Shown here piece after piece: positions 1-6,109 of a DNA stretch of 8,407 bases; position 1 is the stretch's first letter; each line of letters starts with the position of its first letter. The translations under genes and the position numbers were made by a program. Under the pieces are notes generated by a model, which had not been told where the DNA came from, made no database searches, and was given only the letters and a program-made list of their open reading frames with translations. The stretch covers positions 1-8,407 of the forward strand of contig JBFKQZ010000135.1 of assembly GCA_041627475.1 (NCBI GenBank), written 5' to 3'. This DNA is from JBFGFG01 sp041627475. GTDB lineage: Bacteria; Actinomycetota; Nitriliruptoria; Nitriliruptorales; Nitriliruptoraceae.

Positions 1-1
1 C

Positions 2-988
2 GGGCTGCTCGTGCTGCTCAGCGCCGTCACGTTGCACCTCCTCGTGCGACTGGCCGAACCCACCGCGTCGTGGCGACTCGGCGGCCTCGCGGGCGTCGTC
101 GCCGGAGCTGCCGTGCTGACCAAGCCGTTCGCCTACGCCGCGCCGGCGTGGATCGCGCTGGCTGTCTTCGCCGGGTGGCTCGGACACCGGGACCTCCGAC
201 GCTCCGTCACCCAGCTCGTTGCAGCCGCGGTGGCCCTGCTCGCGGCCGGCGGGTGGTGGCCACTTCGCGAGCTCCTGCGGCACGGCGAGGTCGTCCCGAC
301 GCCCTTCGGGTACGCGGAGGCAGCCGAGCCCGTTGTCCGTCCCCTGTGGTGGCTGGGGTACGTGCTGTCCCGCGGTATGCGGACGTTCTGGGGGTTCTTC
401 GGTGCCGAGGAGCACACGCTGCCCTGGAGCGTTCACGTGGTCGCGACGGTCGTGGCGGTCGCCCTCCTGGTGATCGGCCTGCAGGGCCGCCGGGCCTGGC
501 ACGCGGATGCTCGCCGTGTCCGGCTGGCCATCCTGCTGGCACCAGCGGTGACGACGTTGGCGGGCGTGCTGTTCGGCGCCTGGCAGGGCTACGCCCGCAC
601 CGGGGTGACCAGCGGGATCCATGGTCGCTACCTGTTCCTGGCCCTCCCGGGGCTCGCGATCATCGTCGCCGCCGGGCTCGAAGAGGTCGCTGGCCGCTAC
701 CAGCTCGGCCCGAGCCTCGTCTCGGCGGCCGCCGGGTTGGCCGCACTGGCCATGCAGGCTTCGGGACTTCGGACGGTGACCATCGGCTTCTGGGAGGGCG
801 GCTGGGTGGATGGGTTGCAGGCAGCCAGCGCCTGGAGCCCGTGGGCCCCCCTGCCTGCGCTTGGCCAGTTCGGGGCGCTGCTCGCGTTGCTGCTCGCGGT
901 GGCGACGACGCCCACTCGCCCGACGGGGCCAGGGCACGGAGAACCGGTCAGCCGGCCGCTTGCTGACCGGCTTCGAGTGAGGCCTTGA
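2..988 (+). CDS. Multi-pass membrane protein, GT-C glycosyltransferase / DUF2142-like, 5'-truncated
   Basis: The frame is open from the left edge, so the N-terminus lies outside the window; GTG at position 11 is only the first possible internal start. The visible part, about 328 residues, is dominated by roughly eight hydrophobic segments separated by short Arg-rich or Gly/Pro-containing loops, as expected for an integral membrane protein. Visible landmarks are TKPF (119-130), FWGFFG (386-403) and HGRYLF followed by a hydrophobic helix (from 620). A GRYLF-type motif ahead of a helix and an FWG.FG motif recur in GT39-like and DUF2142 envelope proteins. I infer transfer of a sugar from a polyprenyl-phosphate donor, or a related envelope-glycan role. 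The catalytic first extracytoplasmic loop of GT-C enzymes would lie upstream, so activity cannot be judged here. The last 41 bp overlap the end of the convergent SpoIID gene. The tail after the last helix is short, Pro/Arg-rich and probably cytoplasmic. The existence of the gene is secure; the family call is moderate. Confidence 0.72.
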   Translation, partial: GLLVLLSAVTLHLLVRLAEPTASWRLGGLAGVVAGAAVLTKPFAYAAPAWIALAVFAGWLGHRDLRRSVTQLVAAAVALLAAGGWWPLRELLRHGEVVPTPFGYAEAAEPVVRPLWWLGYVLSRGMRTFWGFFGAEEHTLPWSVHVVATVVAVALLVIGLQGRRAWHADARRVRLAILLAPAVTTLAGVLFGAWQGYARTGVTSGIHGRYLFLALPGLAIIVAAGLEEVAGRYQLGPSLVSAAAGLAALAMQASGLRTVTIGFWEGGWVDGLQAASAWSPWAPLPALGQFGALLALLLAVATTPTRPTGPGHGEPVSRPLADRLRVRP

Positions 989-3551
989 GGACGTCGACCA
1001 CCGGCGCCGAGACGGCGCCCTCGCCGCCGATGATCACGAGCTCGGGCGCTCGCCACCCGAGTGCCGTGACCCACGCCGGGTGCTCCTCGGCGCGCCAGGG
1101 CGCCGCGTTGGCCTCGTGGCTGATGGGCACGAGGAGGAGGCGGCCGCCGAGGTGGGCGGCGAGCGGCCCCGCTGACAGCCCGTCGGGGTAGTTGGCCCCC
1201 GTCGCGGCGACCAGGACCTGCGCGGGCGACTCGGTGGACAGGCCCTCGGCGAGTCGGCTCGTGTGCCAGCGGGTCGAGCCCGCGAGCCGGTCGACGGCGT
1301 ACCCGAGGTCGAGGAGCTGCTGCTCGACCTCTGCGGGCACGGTCGCGGTGCCACCGGCGATCGTCACGGCCGCCGGCTTCAGGCGGGCGAGCGCGTCTCT
1401 GGTCACCTGCGGGACCGTGTCGTCGACGACGAGGACGGGCCATGGCGCAGCGGCTTTCGCCTGCCGTGCCGTCACGCCGGCCACGGCGAGTGCATCGGGC
1501 CACTCGCGCGTCGGTGCGCCGGGGAAGCGCCCGCGGACGAGGACCACGCGCTCGACGGGACCCTCGGGCGCGATGTGCTCGGCGATCCTCGCCGCGGTCG
1601 CCTCGCGATTGACGCCCTCGAGCCGCGTGACCGTCGTCACACCCGCGGCCTCGAGGTCGGCGACGACCTGCGGGCTCAGCGCCGCCTCGCCGCCGAGGAC
1701 GAACGCGGTCGTGGCGCCGAGGCGTTTCACCTCGTCGCGGACCGGGCCGGCGAGGCCGGTCGGCGGCGTGATGATGAGCGGCGCGTCGTACTTGCCGGCG
1801 AGGCCCGAGCCGGCGAGGGCGTCCGCCGGGTTGTCGTCCCGCGCGATGACGATGTGCTCGGACGACTCCCAGCCGGCTGCCGAGACCGCGACCGAGGTGT
1901 CGATGCGGCTCTGCCCCCATTGCCGAGCCGTCCGGACCGGTGGCGGGGGCTCCGGCGTCGGCTCGGGCTCGGGCTCGGGCGCGTACTCGCCGACATGGAT
2001 CAGCCCCGACCGGGTGCTGAGCTTGCTGCGCAGGGACTCTCCGGAATAGCGCTTCGTGACCGTCTCGCCCGCGCCGTCGCGCCCGTACACGACGGCACCG
2101 GCGATCCGCTTGGTGCTGCCCTCCGCAGTGAAGCAGCACGTCGGGCGACCACCCGGGCCTCGGTGCTCGATGACCATGCGCTCGAAGGAGGCGAGCCCGA
2201 ACCTCGCGGCCAGGTCGGCATTGGTGAAGCCCTTCGACCACCGCTGGAAGGGGTTCCCGGAGTTGTCCGGGTGCTCCCACCGTGACGTGTCGACCGGCAC
2301 GAGGTAGCTGAACGCGGTGCCCCAGACGTGCTTGACGTCCTCGCTCCAGCCGCCGTGCGACGACGAGTAGAACGCCGCCGCGATCCTCACGGTTCCGGCG
2401 TCGTCGTAGCGCAGGTACTGGCCGGTCGTGGCGTCGACGGCGGCGCGCCAGCGACCGCTCGCATCGACGTTCTCGCGCTCCCAGCCCGTCCAGTGCTGGT
2501 CGAACGTCGACTTGAACAGGTCGCAGCGACAGGTCCCGCTGGGGTGTTCGAGGTAGCCGCCCGTCGCATCGCGGTCCCACACCGACTCGCGCGTGCGGAT
2601 CGTGGCCTCGGCGTAGCTGGCCCCCGCGATCGCCTGGACCTTGTGCGCCTCGACCTCCCAGCTCACCGGGATCTCGTCGAGGCCGTAGAGGTACCGCTGC
2701 ATGGCGGTCTGGCCGTTGCCGGCGGTGATGTACTGGGTGACGTAGGTCGTCGTGCCGTTGATCGACGAGTGGTCGAACTCCGTGAAACCCCACTTCACGC
2801 GGAGGCCGCTGGGGTAGGCCGACGAGGTGACCTGGACGAGTCGGACGACCGTGCCGTCGTGCATCAGGCGCAGGCGGCCCCAGTAGGGGCTGAAGCCGCC
2901 CGTCCCACGGAAGTGGCATCCGGCATCGGTGCCCGGCGTGCACGACGCGCCGACCCCCTCGTCCGCCAGCGTGAACGTGCCGTCGCCGTTCGGCCACACG
3001 ACCCACACACCCCCCGCGGGCTGCGTGGCGACGGTCGTGCACGTCACCCCGTCGTAGTCGCACATCGTCCAGTCGATCGGGCGGCCACCCGCCGCTGCGG
3101 ACGTGGTCCTCACGGTCGTCTGATCGGTACCGATCTTGCGCAGGTGGACCCGGATGACGCTGCGCTCCGAGGCCACCGGGCCGAGGTGGGAGCCCGTGTA
3201 GTAGGTCTGGAGGATCTCGGGGTGCGTGCAGCCCAGCTTCGCTGCGCCCTGGGCGCCGTACTGGCTCATGCCCACGCCGTGGCCGAATCCGCCGCCGTTG
3301 ACGACGACGTCGATCGAGCCGTCGTCGAGCTTCGCCTGGGTCCCGGGGTCGGTGGTGAACGGCAGGTCCATCCCACCGGCGGGCTGGCACCCGCTGGGCG
3401 GGGGGTCCTGCGCCAGCGCCACTGACGGTGACGCGGCAGCGACCAGCAGCGAGGCCAGTAGCGACGCTGCCGCCACGAGGCGAGCGACTCGCCTCGTGAC
3501 TCCGCCCGCACGCGGAGTGGGCACGCCGAGCTCAGGCACCAGGCGTCTCAC
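948..3551 (-). CDS. Secreted SpoIID/LytB-domain protein with three C-terminal CWB2 cell-wall-binding repeats
   Basis: The product is 867 residues. Residues about 17-48 form a signal peptide: TRR, then a hydrophobic core, ending near VALAQ. The SpoIID/LytB domain (about 78-520) has GHGVGMSQYGA at 90-100, followed by a YYTG element (117-120). The catalytic-type segment is at 287-315, with E293 in DEIP and then SWEVEAHKVQAIAG; C341 and C343 follow. SpoIID of endospore formers is a lytic transglycosylase acting on peptide-stripped glycan; I infer peptidoglycan processing outside the cell here. A Pro/Glu linker (525-538) leads to three CWB2 (PF04122) repeats at about 545-660, 667-770 and 778-860, each with an (A/P)DAL or PDGLS-like element and an (L/I)GG or AGG element. 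CWB2 repeats anchor Firmicutes proteins to secondary wall polymers. Ten Cys residues lie in the exported part. GTG 3551 is the most upstream start (in-frame TAA 15 bases before it), but it has no good Shine-Dalgarno, so GTG codons at residues 5 or 10 remain possible. Domain calls are strong. Confidence 0.93.
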   Translation of the reverse strand: MRRLVPELGVPTPRAGGVTRRVARLVAAASLLASLLVAAASPSVALAQDPPPSGCQPAGGMDLPFTTDPGTQAKLDDGSIDVVVNGGGFGHGVGMSQYGAQGAAKLGCTHPEILQTYYTGSHLGPVASERSVIRVHLRKIGTDQTTVRTTSAAAGGRPIDWTMCDYDGVTCTTVATQPAGGVWVVWPNGDGTFTLADEGVGASCTPGTDAGCHFRGTGGFSPYWGRLRLMHDGTVVRLVQVTSSAYPSGLRVKWGFTEFDHSSINGTTTYVTQYITAGNGQTAMQRYLYGLDEIPVSWEVEAHKVQAIAGASYAEATIRTRESVWDRDATGGYLEHPSGTCRCDLFKSTFDQHWTGWERENVDASGRWRAAVDATTGQYLRYDDAGTVRIAAAFYSSSHGGWSEDVKHVWGTAFSYLVPVDTSRWEHPDNSGNPFQRWSKGFTNADLAARFGLASFERMVIEHRGPGGRPTCCFTAEGSTKRIAGAVVYGRDGAGETVTKRYSGESLRSKLSTRSGLIHVGEYAPEPEPEPTPEPPPPVRTARQWGQSRIDTSVAVSAAGWESSEHIVIARDDNPADALAGSGLAGKYDAPLIITPPTGLAGPVRDEVKRLGATTAFVLGGEAALSPQVVADLEAAGVTTVTRLEGVNREATAARIAEHIAPEGPVERVVLVRGRFPGAPTREWPDALAVAGVTARQAKAAAPWPVLVVDDTVPQVTRDALARLKPAAVTIAGGTATVPAEVEQQLLDLGYAVDRLAGSTRWHTSRLAEGLSTESPAQVLVAATGANYPDGLSAGPLAAHLGGRLLLVPISHEANAAPWRAEEHPAWVTALGWRAPELVIIGGEGAVSAPVVDVLKASLEAGQQAAG
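1960..1980. repeat. Hexanucleotide tandem repeat encoding the Glu-Pro linker
   Basis: Three perfect copies of GGCTCG plus a half copy lie in tandem on the + strand. Read on the - strand inside the SpoIID gene they encode alternating Glu-Pro in the linker between the SpoIID domain and the CWB2 repeats. Such a stretch could change copy number by slippage in six-base steps, altering linker length without shifting frame. That variability is inference; the repeat itself is visible. Confidence 0.7.
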
Positions 3552-3605
3552 GAGCCACAGGAGTTAACAGTCCTCTACGAGGGTAACGGTAGCGTGTCGA
3601 AGGTA
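3552..3605 (-). promoter_or_regulatory. Weak candidate promoter region for the SpoIID-CWB2 gene
   Basis: The bases just upstream of the SpoIID start are less GC-rich than the surroundings. On the - strand they contain TACCGT (3591-3586, fitting the actinobacterial TANNNT -10 pattern) and TGTTAACT (3570-3563), which resembles an extended -10 whose start point would fall a few bases before GTG 3551. Neither has a convincing -35 box. The absence of a clear Shine-Dalgarno before the GTG would suit a leaderless or near-leaderless transcript from the second element. This is a guess from position and composition. Confidence 0.2.
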
Positions 3606-3675
3606 GGGGGACCACAGCCGTGTAGTTCGCGCGAGGTCCTGCACCTGTTGCCACCGCCGTCCGCCCACCGCCGAT

Positions 3676-3715
3676 CAGACGTGTGTCTGCGCGTGGATCC
3701 GACGGCCGGGGCCGT
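3676..3715 (-). terminator. Two small hairpins directly after the rhamnose operon
   Basis: Immediately after the stop codon of the last operon gene (- strand) there is a 5-bp stem ACGGC/GCCGT with a 4-base loop (3702-3715). About a dozen bases further on is a second 5-bp stem CAGAC/GTCTG with a 4-base loop (3676-3689). Neither is followed by a T-run on the transcribed strand, so a classic intrinsic terminator is not shown. Tandem short GC-rich hairpins between an operon end and the next gene could attenuate or end transcription in a high-GC organism; read-through into the SpoIID gene is equally possible. Confidence 0.27.
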
Positions 3716-4822
3716 TCAGGCCTCCGCCGGCGGTCGGCGCTCGTCGTTGCGGAGTTCCTCCCCCGCCTCGACGCGCACCCCGCTGCCCAGCACGACGCCA
3801 CGTCCGAGCCAACAGGCCCCGTCGACGAACGAGCCGGGCCCGGCGAGCAGGTCGATCGCACGCGCGCCACCATCGATGACGACCTCGTCATGTGCGATGA
3901 GTCCCGGCAGCACGGCGCCCGCGCCGATCTGCGCGTTCCGCCCGACGACCGCGTTGGGCCCGACGACCGCACCTGCACCGACCACCGCGCCATCGAGCAC
4001 GAGGACGGGCCCGCGCAGGTCGGCAGCCTCGTGCACGTCGGCTCCCGCAGCGACCCGGACGCCGTTGCCGCGGTCCGCGACCGTCTCCACGGACGGCCAC
4101 GAGAGCTGGCCAGCCAGGGCCATCGCGTGGCCGTCTCGAAAGCGGTCCGGTGTGCCGAGGTCGGCCCAGACGCCGTCCCAGACGACGCTCTCGATGTGGC
4201 CGCCGCGCTCCAGCAGCTCGGGGAAGACCTGCCGCTCGAAGCTGAGGCGGCCGCCGTCGTAGGGCTCGAAGACGTCGGGGTTGAGCACGTAGGTGCCGGC
4301 GTTGATCGTGTCGTCGTCGAGTGTGCCCGGCTCGGGCTTCTCCACGAACGCGACGATGCGGCTGCCGTCGCGGACGCACACGCCGAACGTCGAGTTGTCC
4401 TCCACTCGCGTCAGGACGAGCGTCGCGTCGGCCTCCGTCTCACGGTGACGGCGGATGGCGGCCTGGAAGTCGACGTCCGTCAGGATGTCCCCGTTGAGGA
4501 CGAGGAACGGTTCGTCGAGCCCTCGTGCGACCTCACGGACACCTCCCGCCGTGTCGAGGGGCTCCGGCTCCGGCACGGTCGCGAGCTCGACACCGAGGCC
4601 GCCGGCCACCGGCGTGAGCGCGTCGAAGGGCGCGGTGTCCTGACCAACGACCAGGTGGACACGTACGACACCGGCCGCCGCCAGTCGCCTGATCACGCCG
4701 ACGAGGAAGGGTTCACCGCAGAAGGGCAGCAGCGGCTTCGGCGTGTCGTACGTCAACGGCTGCAGGCGCGTACCCCGACCGCCCGCGACGATCAGCGCAT
4801 CCTTGACCGTGTCGTCACTCAC
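3716..4822 (-). CDS. NDP-sugar pyrophosphorylase with left-handed beta-helix tail, ManB / GDP-mannose pyrophosphorylase-like
   Basis: The 368-residue product would join a nucleoside triphosphate to a sugar 1-phosphate in the cytoplasm. The N-terminal nucleotidyltransferase domain (about 8-240) shows GGRGTRLQPLT (14-24) with PKPLLP (28-33), the signature that binds the nucleotide triphosphate. It also has NGDILTDVD (110-118, metal/sugar site), FVEKP (159-163), NAG (174-176) and a WADLGTP element (219-225). Residues about 257-350 carry hexapeptide-like left-handed beta-helix turns. This architecture and its place after a wbbL-like gene match mycobacterial ManB (Rv3264c type), so mannose-1-phosphate guanylyltransferase is the best guess. 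Glucose-1-phosphate uridylyl- or thymidylyltransferase cannot be excluded from motifs alone. GTG 4822 is chosen because it sits 8 bases after AGGAG and overlaps the end of the upstream gene by 8 bp, implying translational coupling. The frame stays open far upstream, but that stretch is an antisense-like, Arg/Ser-rich shadow of the glycosyltransferase. Confidence 0.9.
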   Translation of the reverse strand: MSDDTVKDALIVAGGRGTRLQPLTYDTPKPLLPFCGEPFLVGVIRRLAAAGVVRVHLVVGQDTAPFDALTPVAGGLGVELATVPEPEPLDTAGGVREVARGLDEPFLVLNGDILTDVDFQAAIRRHRETEADATLVLTRVEDNSTFGVCVRDGSRIVAFVEKPEPGTLDDDTINAGTYVLNPDVFEPYDGGRLSFERQVFPELLERGGHIESVVWDGVWADLGTPDRFRDGHAMALAGQLSWPSVETVADRGNGVRVAAGADVHEAADLRGPVLVLDGAVVGAGAVVGPNAVVGRNAQIGAGAVLPGLIAHDEVVIDGGARAIDLLAGPGSFVDGACWLGRGVVLGSGVRVEAGEELRNDERRPPAEA

Positions 4823-5735
4823 CAGTCGTGCTCCTGCCGTGTCGAACACCTGCGATCCAGCCCCAGACGAGCACCAGGGCCACCCACCCGGCCAGCCCGA
4901 CCCGGACGAGCGGCTGGAGGAGCCGTCCGATGCCACGGGCGTAGGCACGACCGTAGAAGCGGTCGAGGCTGCGTGCGTGAGCGATGACCATGCGGGCACG
5001 CCGCCGTCGCGTTGAGGCGCCGACCGCGTGGACGACACGTGCCGACGGTGCGAACCGGATCCGCCAGCCCTCCTGGCGCAGCCGGTATCCGAGGTCGACG
5101 TCCTCCACGAACATGAAGTAGCCCGGGTCGAAGCCGCCGACGCTGTCGAACGCCCACCGGCGGAACGCGACCGCGCAGCCCGAGACCCAGTCGACGTCCC
5201 GCTCCGCATCAGGGTCGACGTCGGTCTGGCGGTACGACCGCGTCCACGGGTTCGACGGCAGCCACAGGCCGAGCAGCGCGTGGCCGGCAGCCTGCCCGAG
5301 CGTCGGGAACGTCCGCGCGGACGCCTGGCGGCGGCCGTCCGGGTACAGCACGAGCGGGCCGACGGCGCCGATCTCCGGGCTCTCTGCCATGGACCGGCGC
5401 AGCTCGTCGAGGGAGCCCGGCGAGAAGCGGGTGTCGGCGTTGGCCACCACGACGACCGGCGCCGACGTCCGGGCCACCCCCGCGTTGGCACCCCGCCCGT
5501 AGCCCACGTTCGCCAACTCGAGCACCGTCACGTCCGGGTACGCGGACCGGACGGCGTCGCCCGTGCCATCCGTCGAGCCGCTGTCGACGACGACGATCTC
5601 GTCCGCGCCAGCGTCGTCGAGCGTGGCGAGGCAGCCGAGGACCTCGTCGCGGGTCTGGTGCGTGACGATGACGACGGCGACGGGCGCATCCTCGTCCGCG
5701 ATGCTCACCGGTGCCGGGGCCGATGCGGTGCTCAC
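4815..5735 (-). CDS. wbbL: Family 2 glycosyltransferase, WbbL-type rhamnosyltransferase
   Basis: The 306-residue product has the GT-A fold of GT2 enzymes. A beta strand VAVVIVTH (19-26) is followed by VVVDSGSTDG (48-57), NVGYGRGAN (76-84) and the DxD-like NAD (99-101). Then come DWVSG (182-186), GGFD..YFM (200-208) and the acidic EDVD (211-214) followed by H236. This set is characteristic of WbbL-like dTDP-rhamnose:polyprenyl-diphospho-GlcNAc rhamnosyltransferases. In mycobacteria WbbL makes the rhamnose linker between peptidoglycan and arabinogalactan; here the acceptor is unknown. Basic residues and a hydrophobic segment (about 279-297) near the C-terminus suggest membrane association. GTG 5735 overlaps the preceding stop by 4 bp (GTGA); it has only a weak purine-rich site upstream, and a second GTG at residue 10 is a less likely start. 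Neighbours rmlB and rmlD supply its presumed donor. The GT2 assignment is certain; rhamnose specificity rests on motifs plus context. Confidence 0.88.
   Translation of the reverse strand: MSTASAPAPVSIADEDAPVAVVIVTHQTRDEVLGCLATLDDAGADEIVVVDSGSTDGTGDAVRSAYPDVTVLELANVGYGRGANAGVARTSAPVVVVANADTRFSPGSLDELRRSMAESPEIGAVGPLVLYPDGRRQASARTFPTLGQAAGHALLGLWLPSNPWTRSYRQTDVDPDAERDVDWVSGCAVAFRRWAFDSVGGFDPGYFMFVEDVDLGYRLRQEGWRIRFAPSARVVHAVGASTRRRRARMVIAHARSLDRFYGRAYARGIGRLLQPLVRVGLAGWVALVLVWGWIAGVRHGRSTTGE
4831..4835 (-). promoter_or_regulatory. Ribosome binding site AGGAG for the NDP-sugar pyrophosphorylase
   Basis: AGGAG on the - strand lies 8 bases before GTG 4822 and inside the end of the upstream glycosyltransferase gene. 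It is the strongest Shine-Dalgarno near this junction and fixes the start, in preference to the long upstream extension of the same open frame. Confidence 0.65.
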
Positions 5736-6109
5736 GTGCGCTGCCCGATCCCGATGAGCGAGATCCCGACCATGATCAGTGCCGTCCCGACGTAGACCAT
5801 CGGGGTCGGTCGCTCGTGGAGCACGAGCACGCTGAAGGCGAGGATGAAGACGTAGCCCAACGCCACCACGGGGTAGGCCACAGACAGCGGCAGGCGCGAC
5901 AGCGTGACGAGCCAGAGGATCGCCGAGACACCGAACGCGGCCAGCCCGGCAACGACCTGCCACGTCGACAGGACCTTCAGCACGAGCGCGAGAACCTCGC
6001 CCATGGCCACCCCGGAGATCTCGCCGACCCGATCCATCCCCGACTTGAGCAGGACCTGACCCGTCGTCGCGAGCGCGATCGACGCGACGAGGATGACGAT
6101 CGTGCTCAC
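5732..6109 (-). CDS. Small four-helix EamA/SMR-type membrane protein, ArnE/ArnF-like candidate flippase
   Basis: The 125-residue protein has four hydrophobic helices (about 3-22, 50-70, 74-97 and 103-121), the size and topology of single-domain drug/metabolite transporter superfamily members. TM1 contains GQVLLK (17-22), like the GQ...K of ArnE/EamA small proteins. Aligning on this lysine, the position of the EmrE proton/drug-binding glutamate (E14) is alanine, so a drug/proton antiporter of the EmrE kind is unlikely. SVAYPV (76-81) before TM3 and HE (98-99) after it are typical of the superfamily. Lying between rmlD and a rhamnosyltransferase, it may act on a polyprenyl-linked sugar, either as a flippase (usually a dimer) or as an accessory factor; this is inference. 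GTG 6109 has GAGGTG 5 bases upstream. The gene overlaps rmlD by 4 bp and wbbL by 4 bp. Confidence 0.86.
   Translation of the reverse strand: MSTIVILVASIALATTGQVLLKSGMDRVGEISGVAMGEVLALVLKVLSTWQVVAGLAAFGVSAILWLVTLSRLPLSVAYPVVALGYVFILAFSVLVLHERPTPMVYVGTALIMVGISLIGIGQRT

Noticed and set aside
697..3390. A very long open frame on the - strand inside the SpoIID gene
   Set aside because: It is the same strand in another frame, with an Arg/Pro/Gly-rich composition and no recognisable motif; the overlapping frame encodes a clear signal peptide, SpoIID and CWB2 domains. High-GC DNA keeps alternative frames open.
1263..3425. Long + strand open frames antisense to the SpoIID-CWB2 gene
   Set aside because: Their translations are Arg/Ala/Val-rich with no domain signature, and they mirror the codon structure of the real gene on the opposite strand.
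3675..3685. Eleven bases resembling part of a sequencing adapter (TCAGACGTGTG)
   Set aside because: The match stops after 11 bases and the flanks do not continue the adapter; the bases belong to a small hairpin, so contamination is not supported.
3552..3715. Possible riboswitch or small RNA in the 164-bp intergenic region, considering the c-di-AMP leaders known before actinobacterial wall hydrolase genes
   Set aside because: The conserved ydaO-type elements are not visible and the region is too short on structure; only two 5-bp hairpins and weak promoter-like bases can be pointed to.
3683..4987. A 434-codon + strand open frame antisense to the pyrophosphorylase
   Set aside because: It is antisense to a gene with complete nucleotidyltransferase motifs; its composition is typical of a high-GC antisense frame and it lacks a convincing start site.
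5732..6109. Multidrug efflux pump of the EmrE kind
   Set aside because: The essential TM1 glutamate position is alanine, and the operon context is sugar-nucleotide and glycosyltransferase genes.
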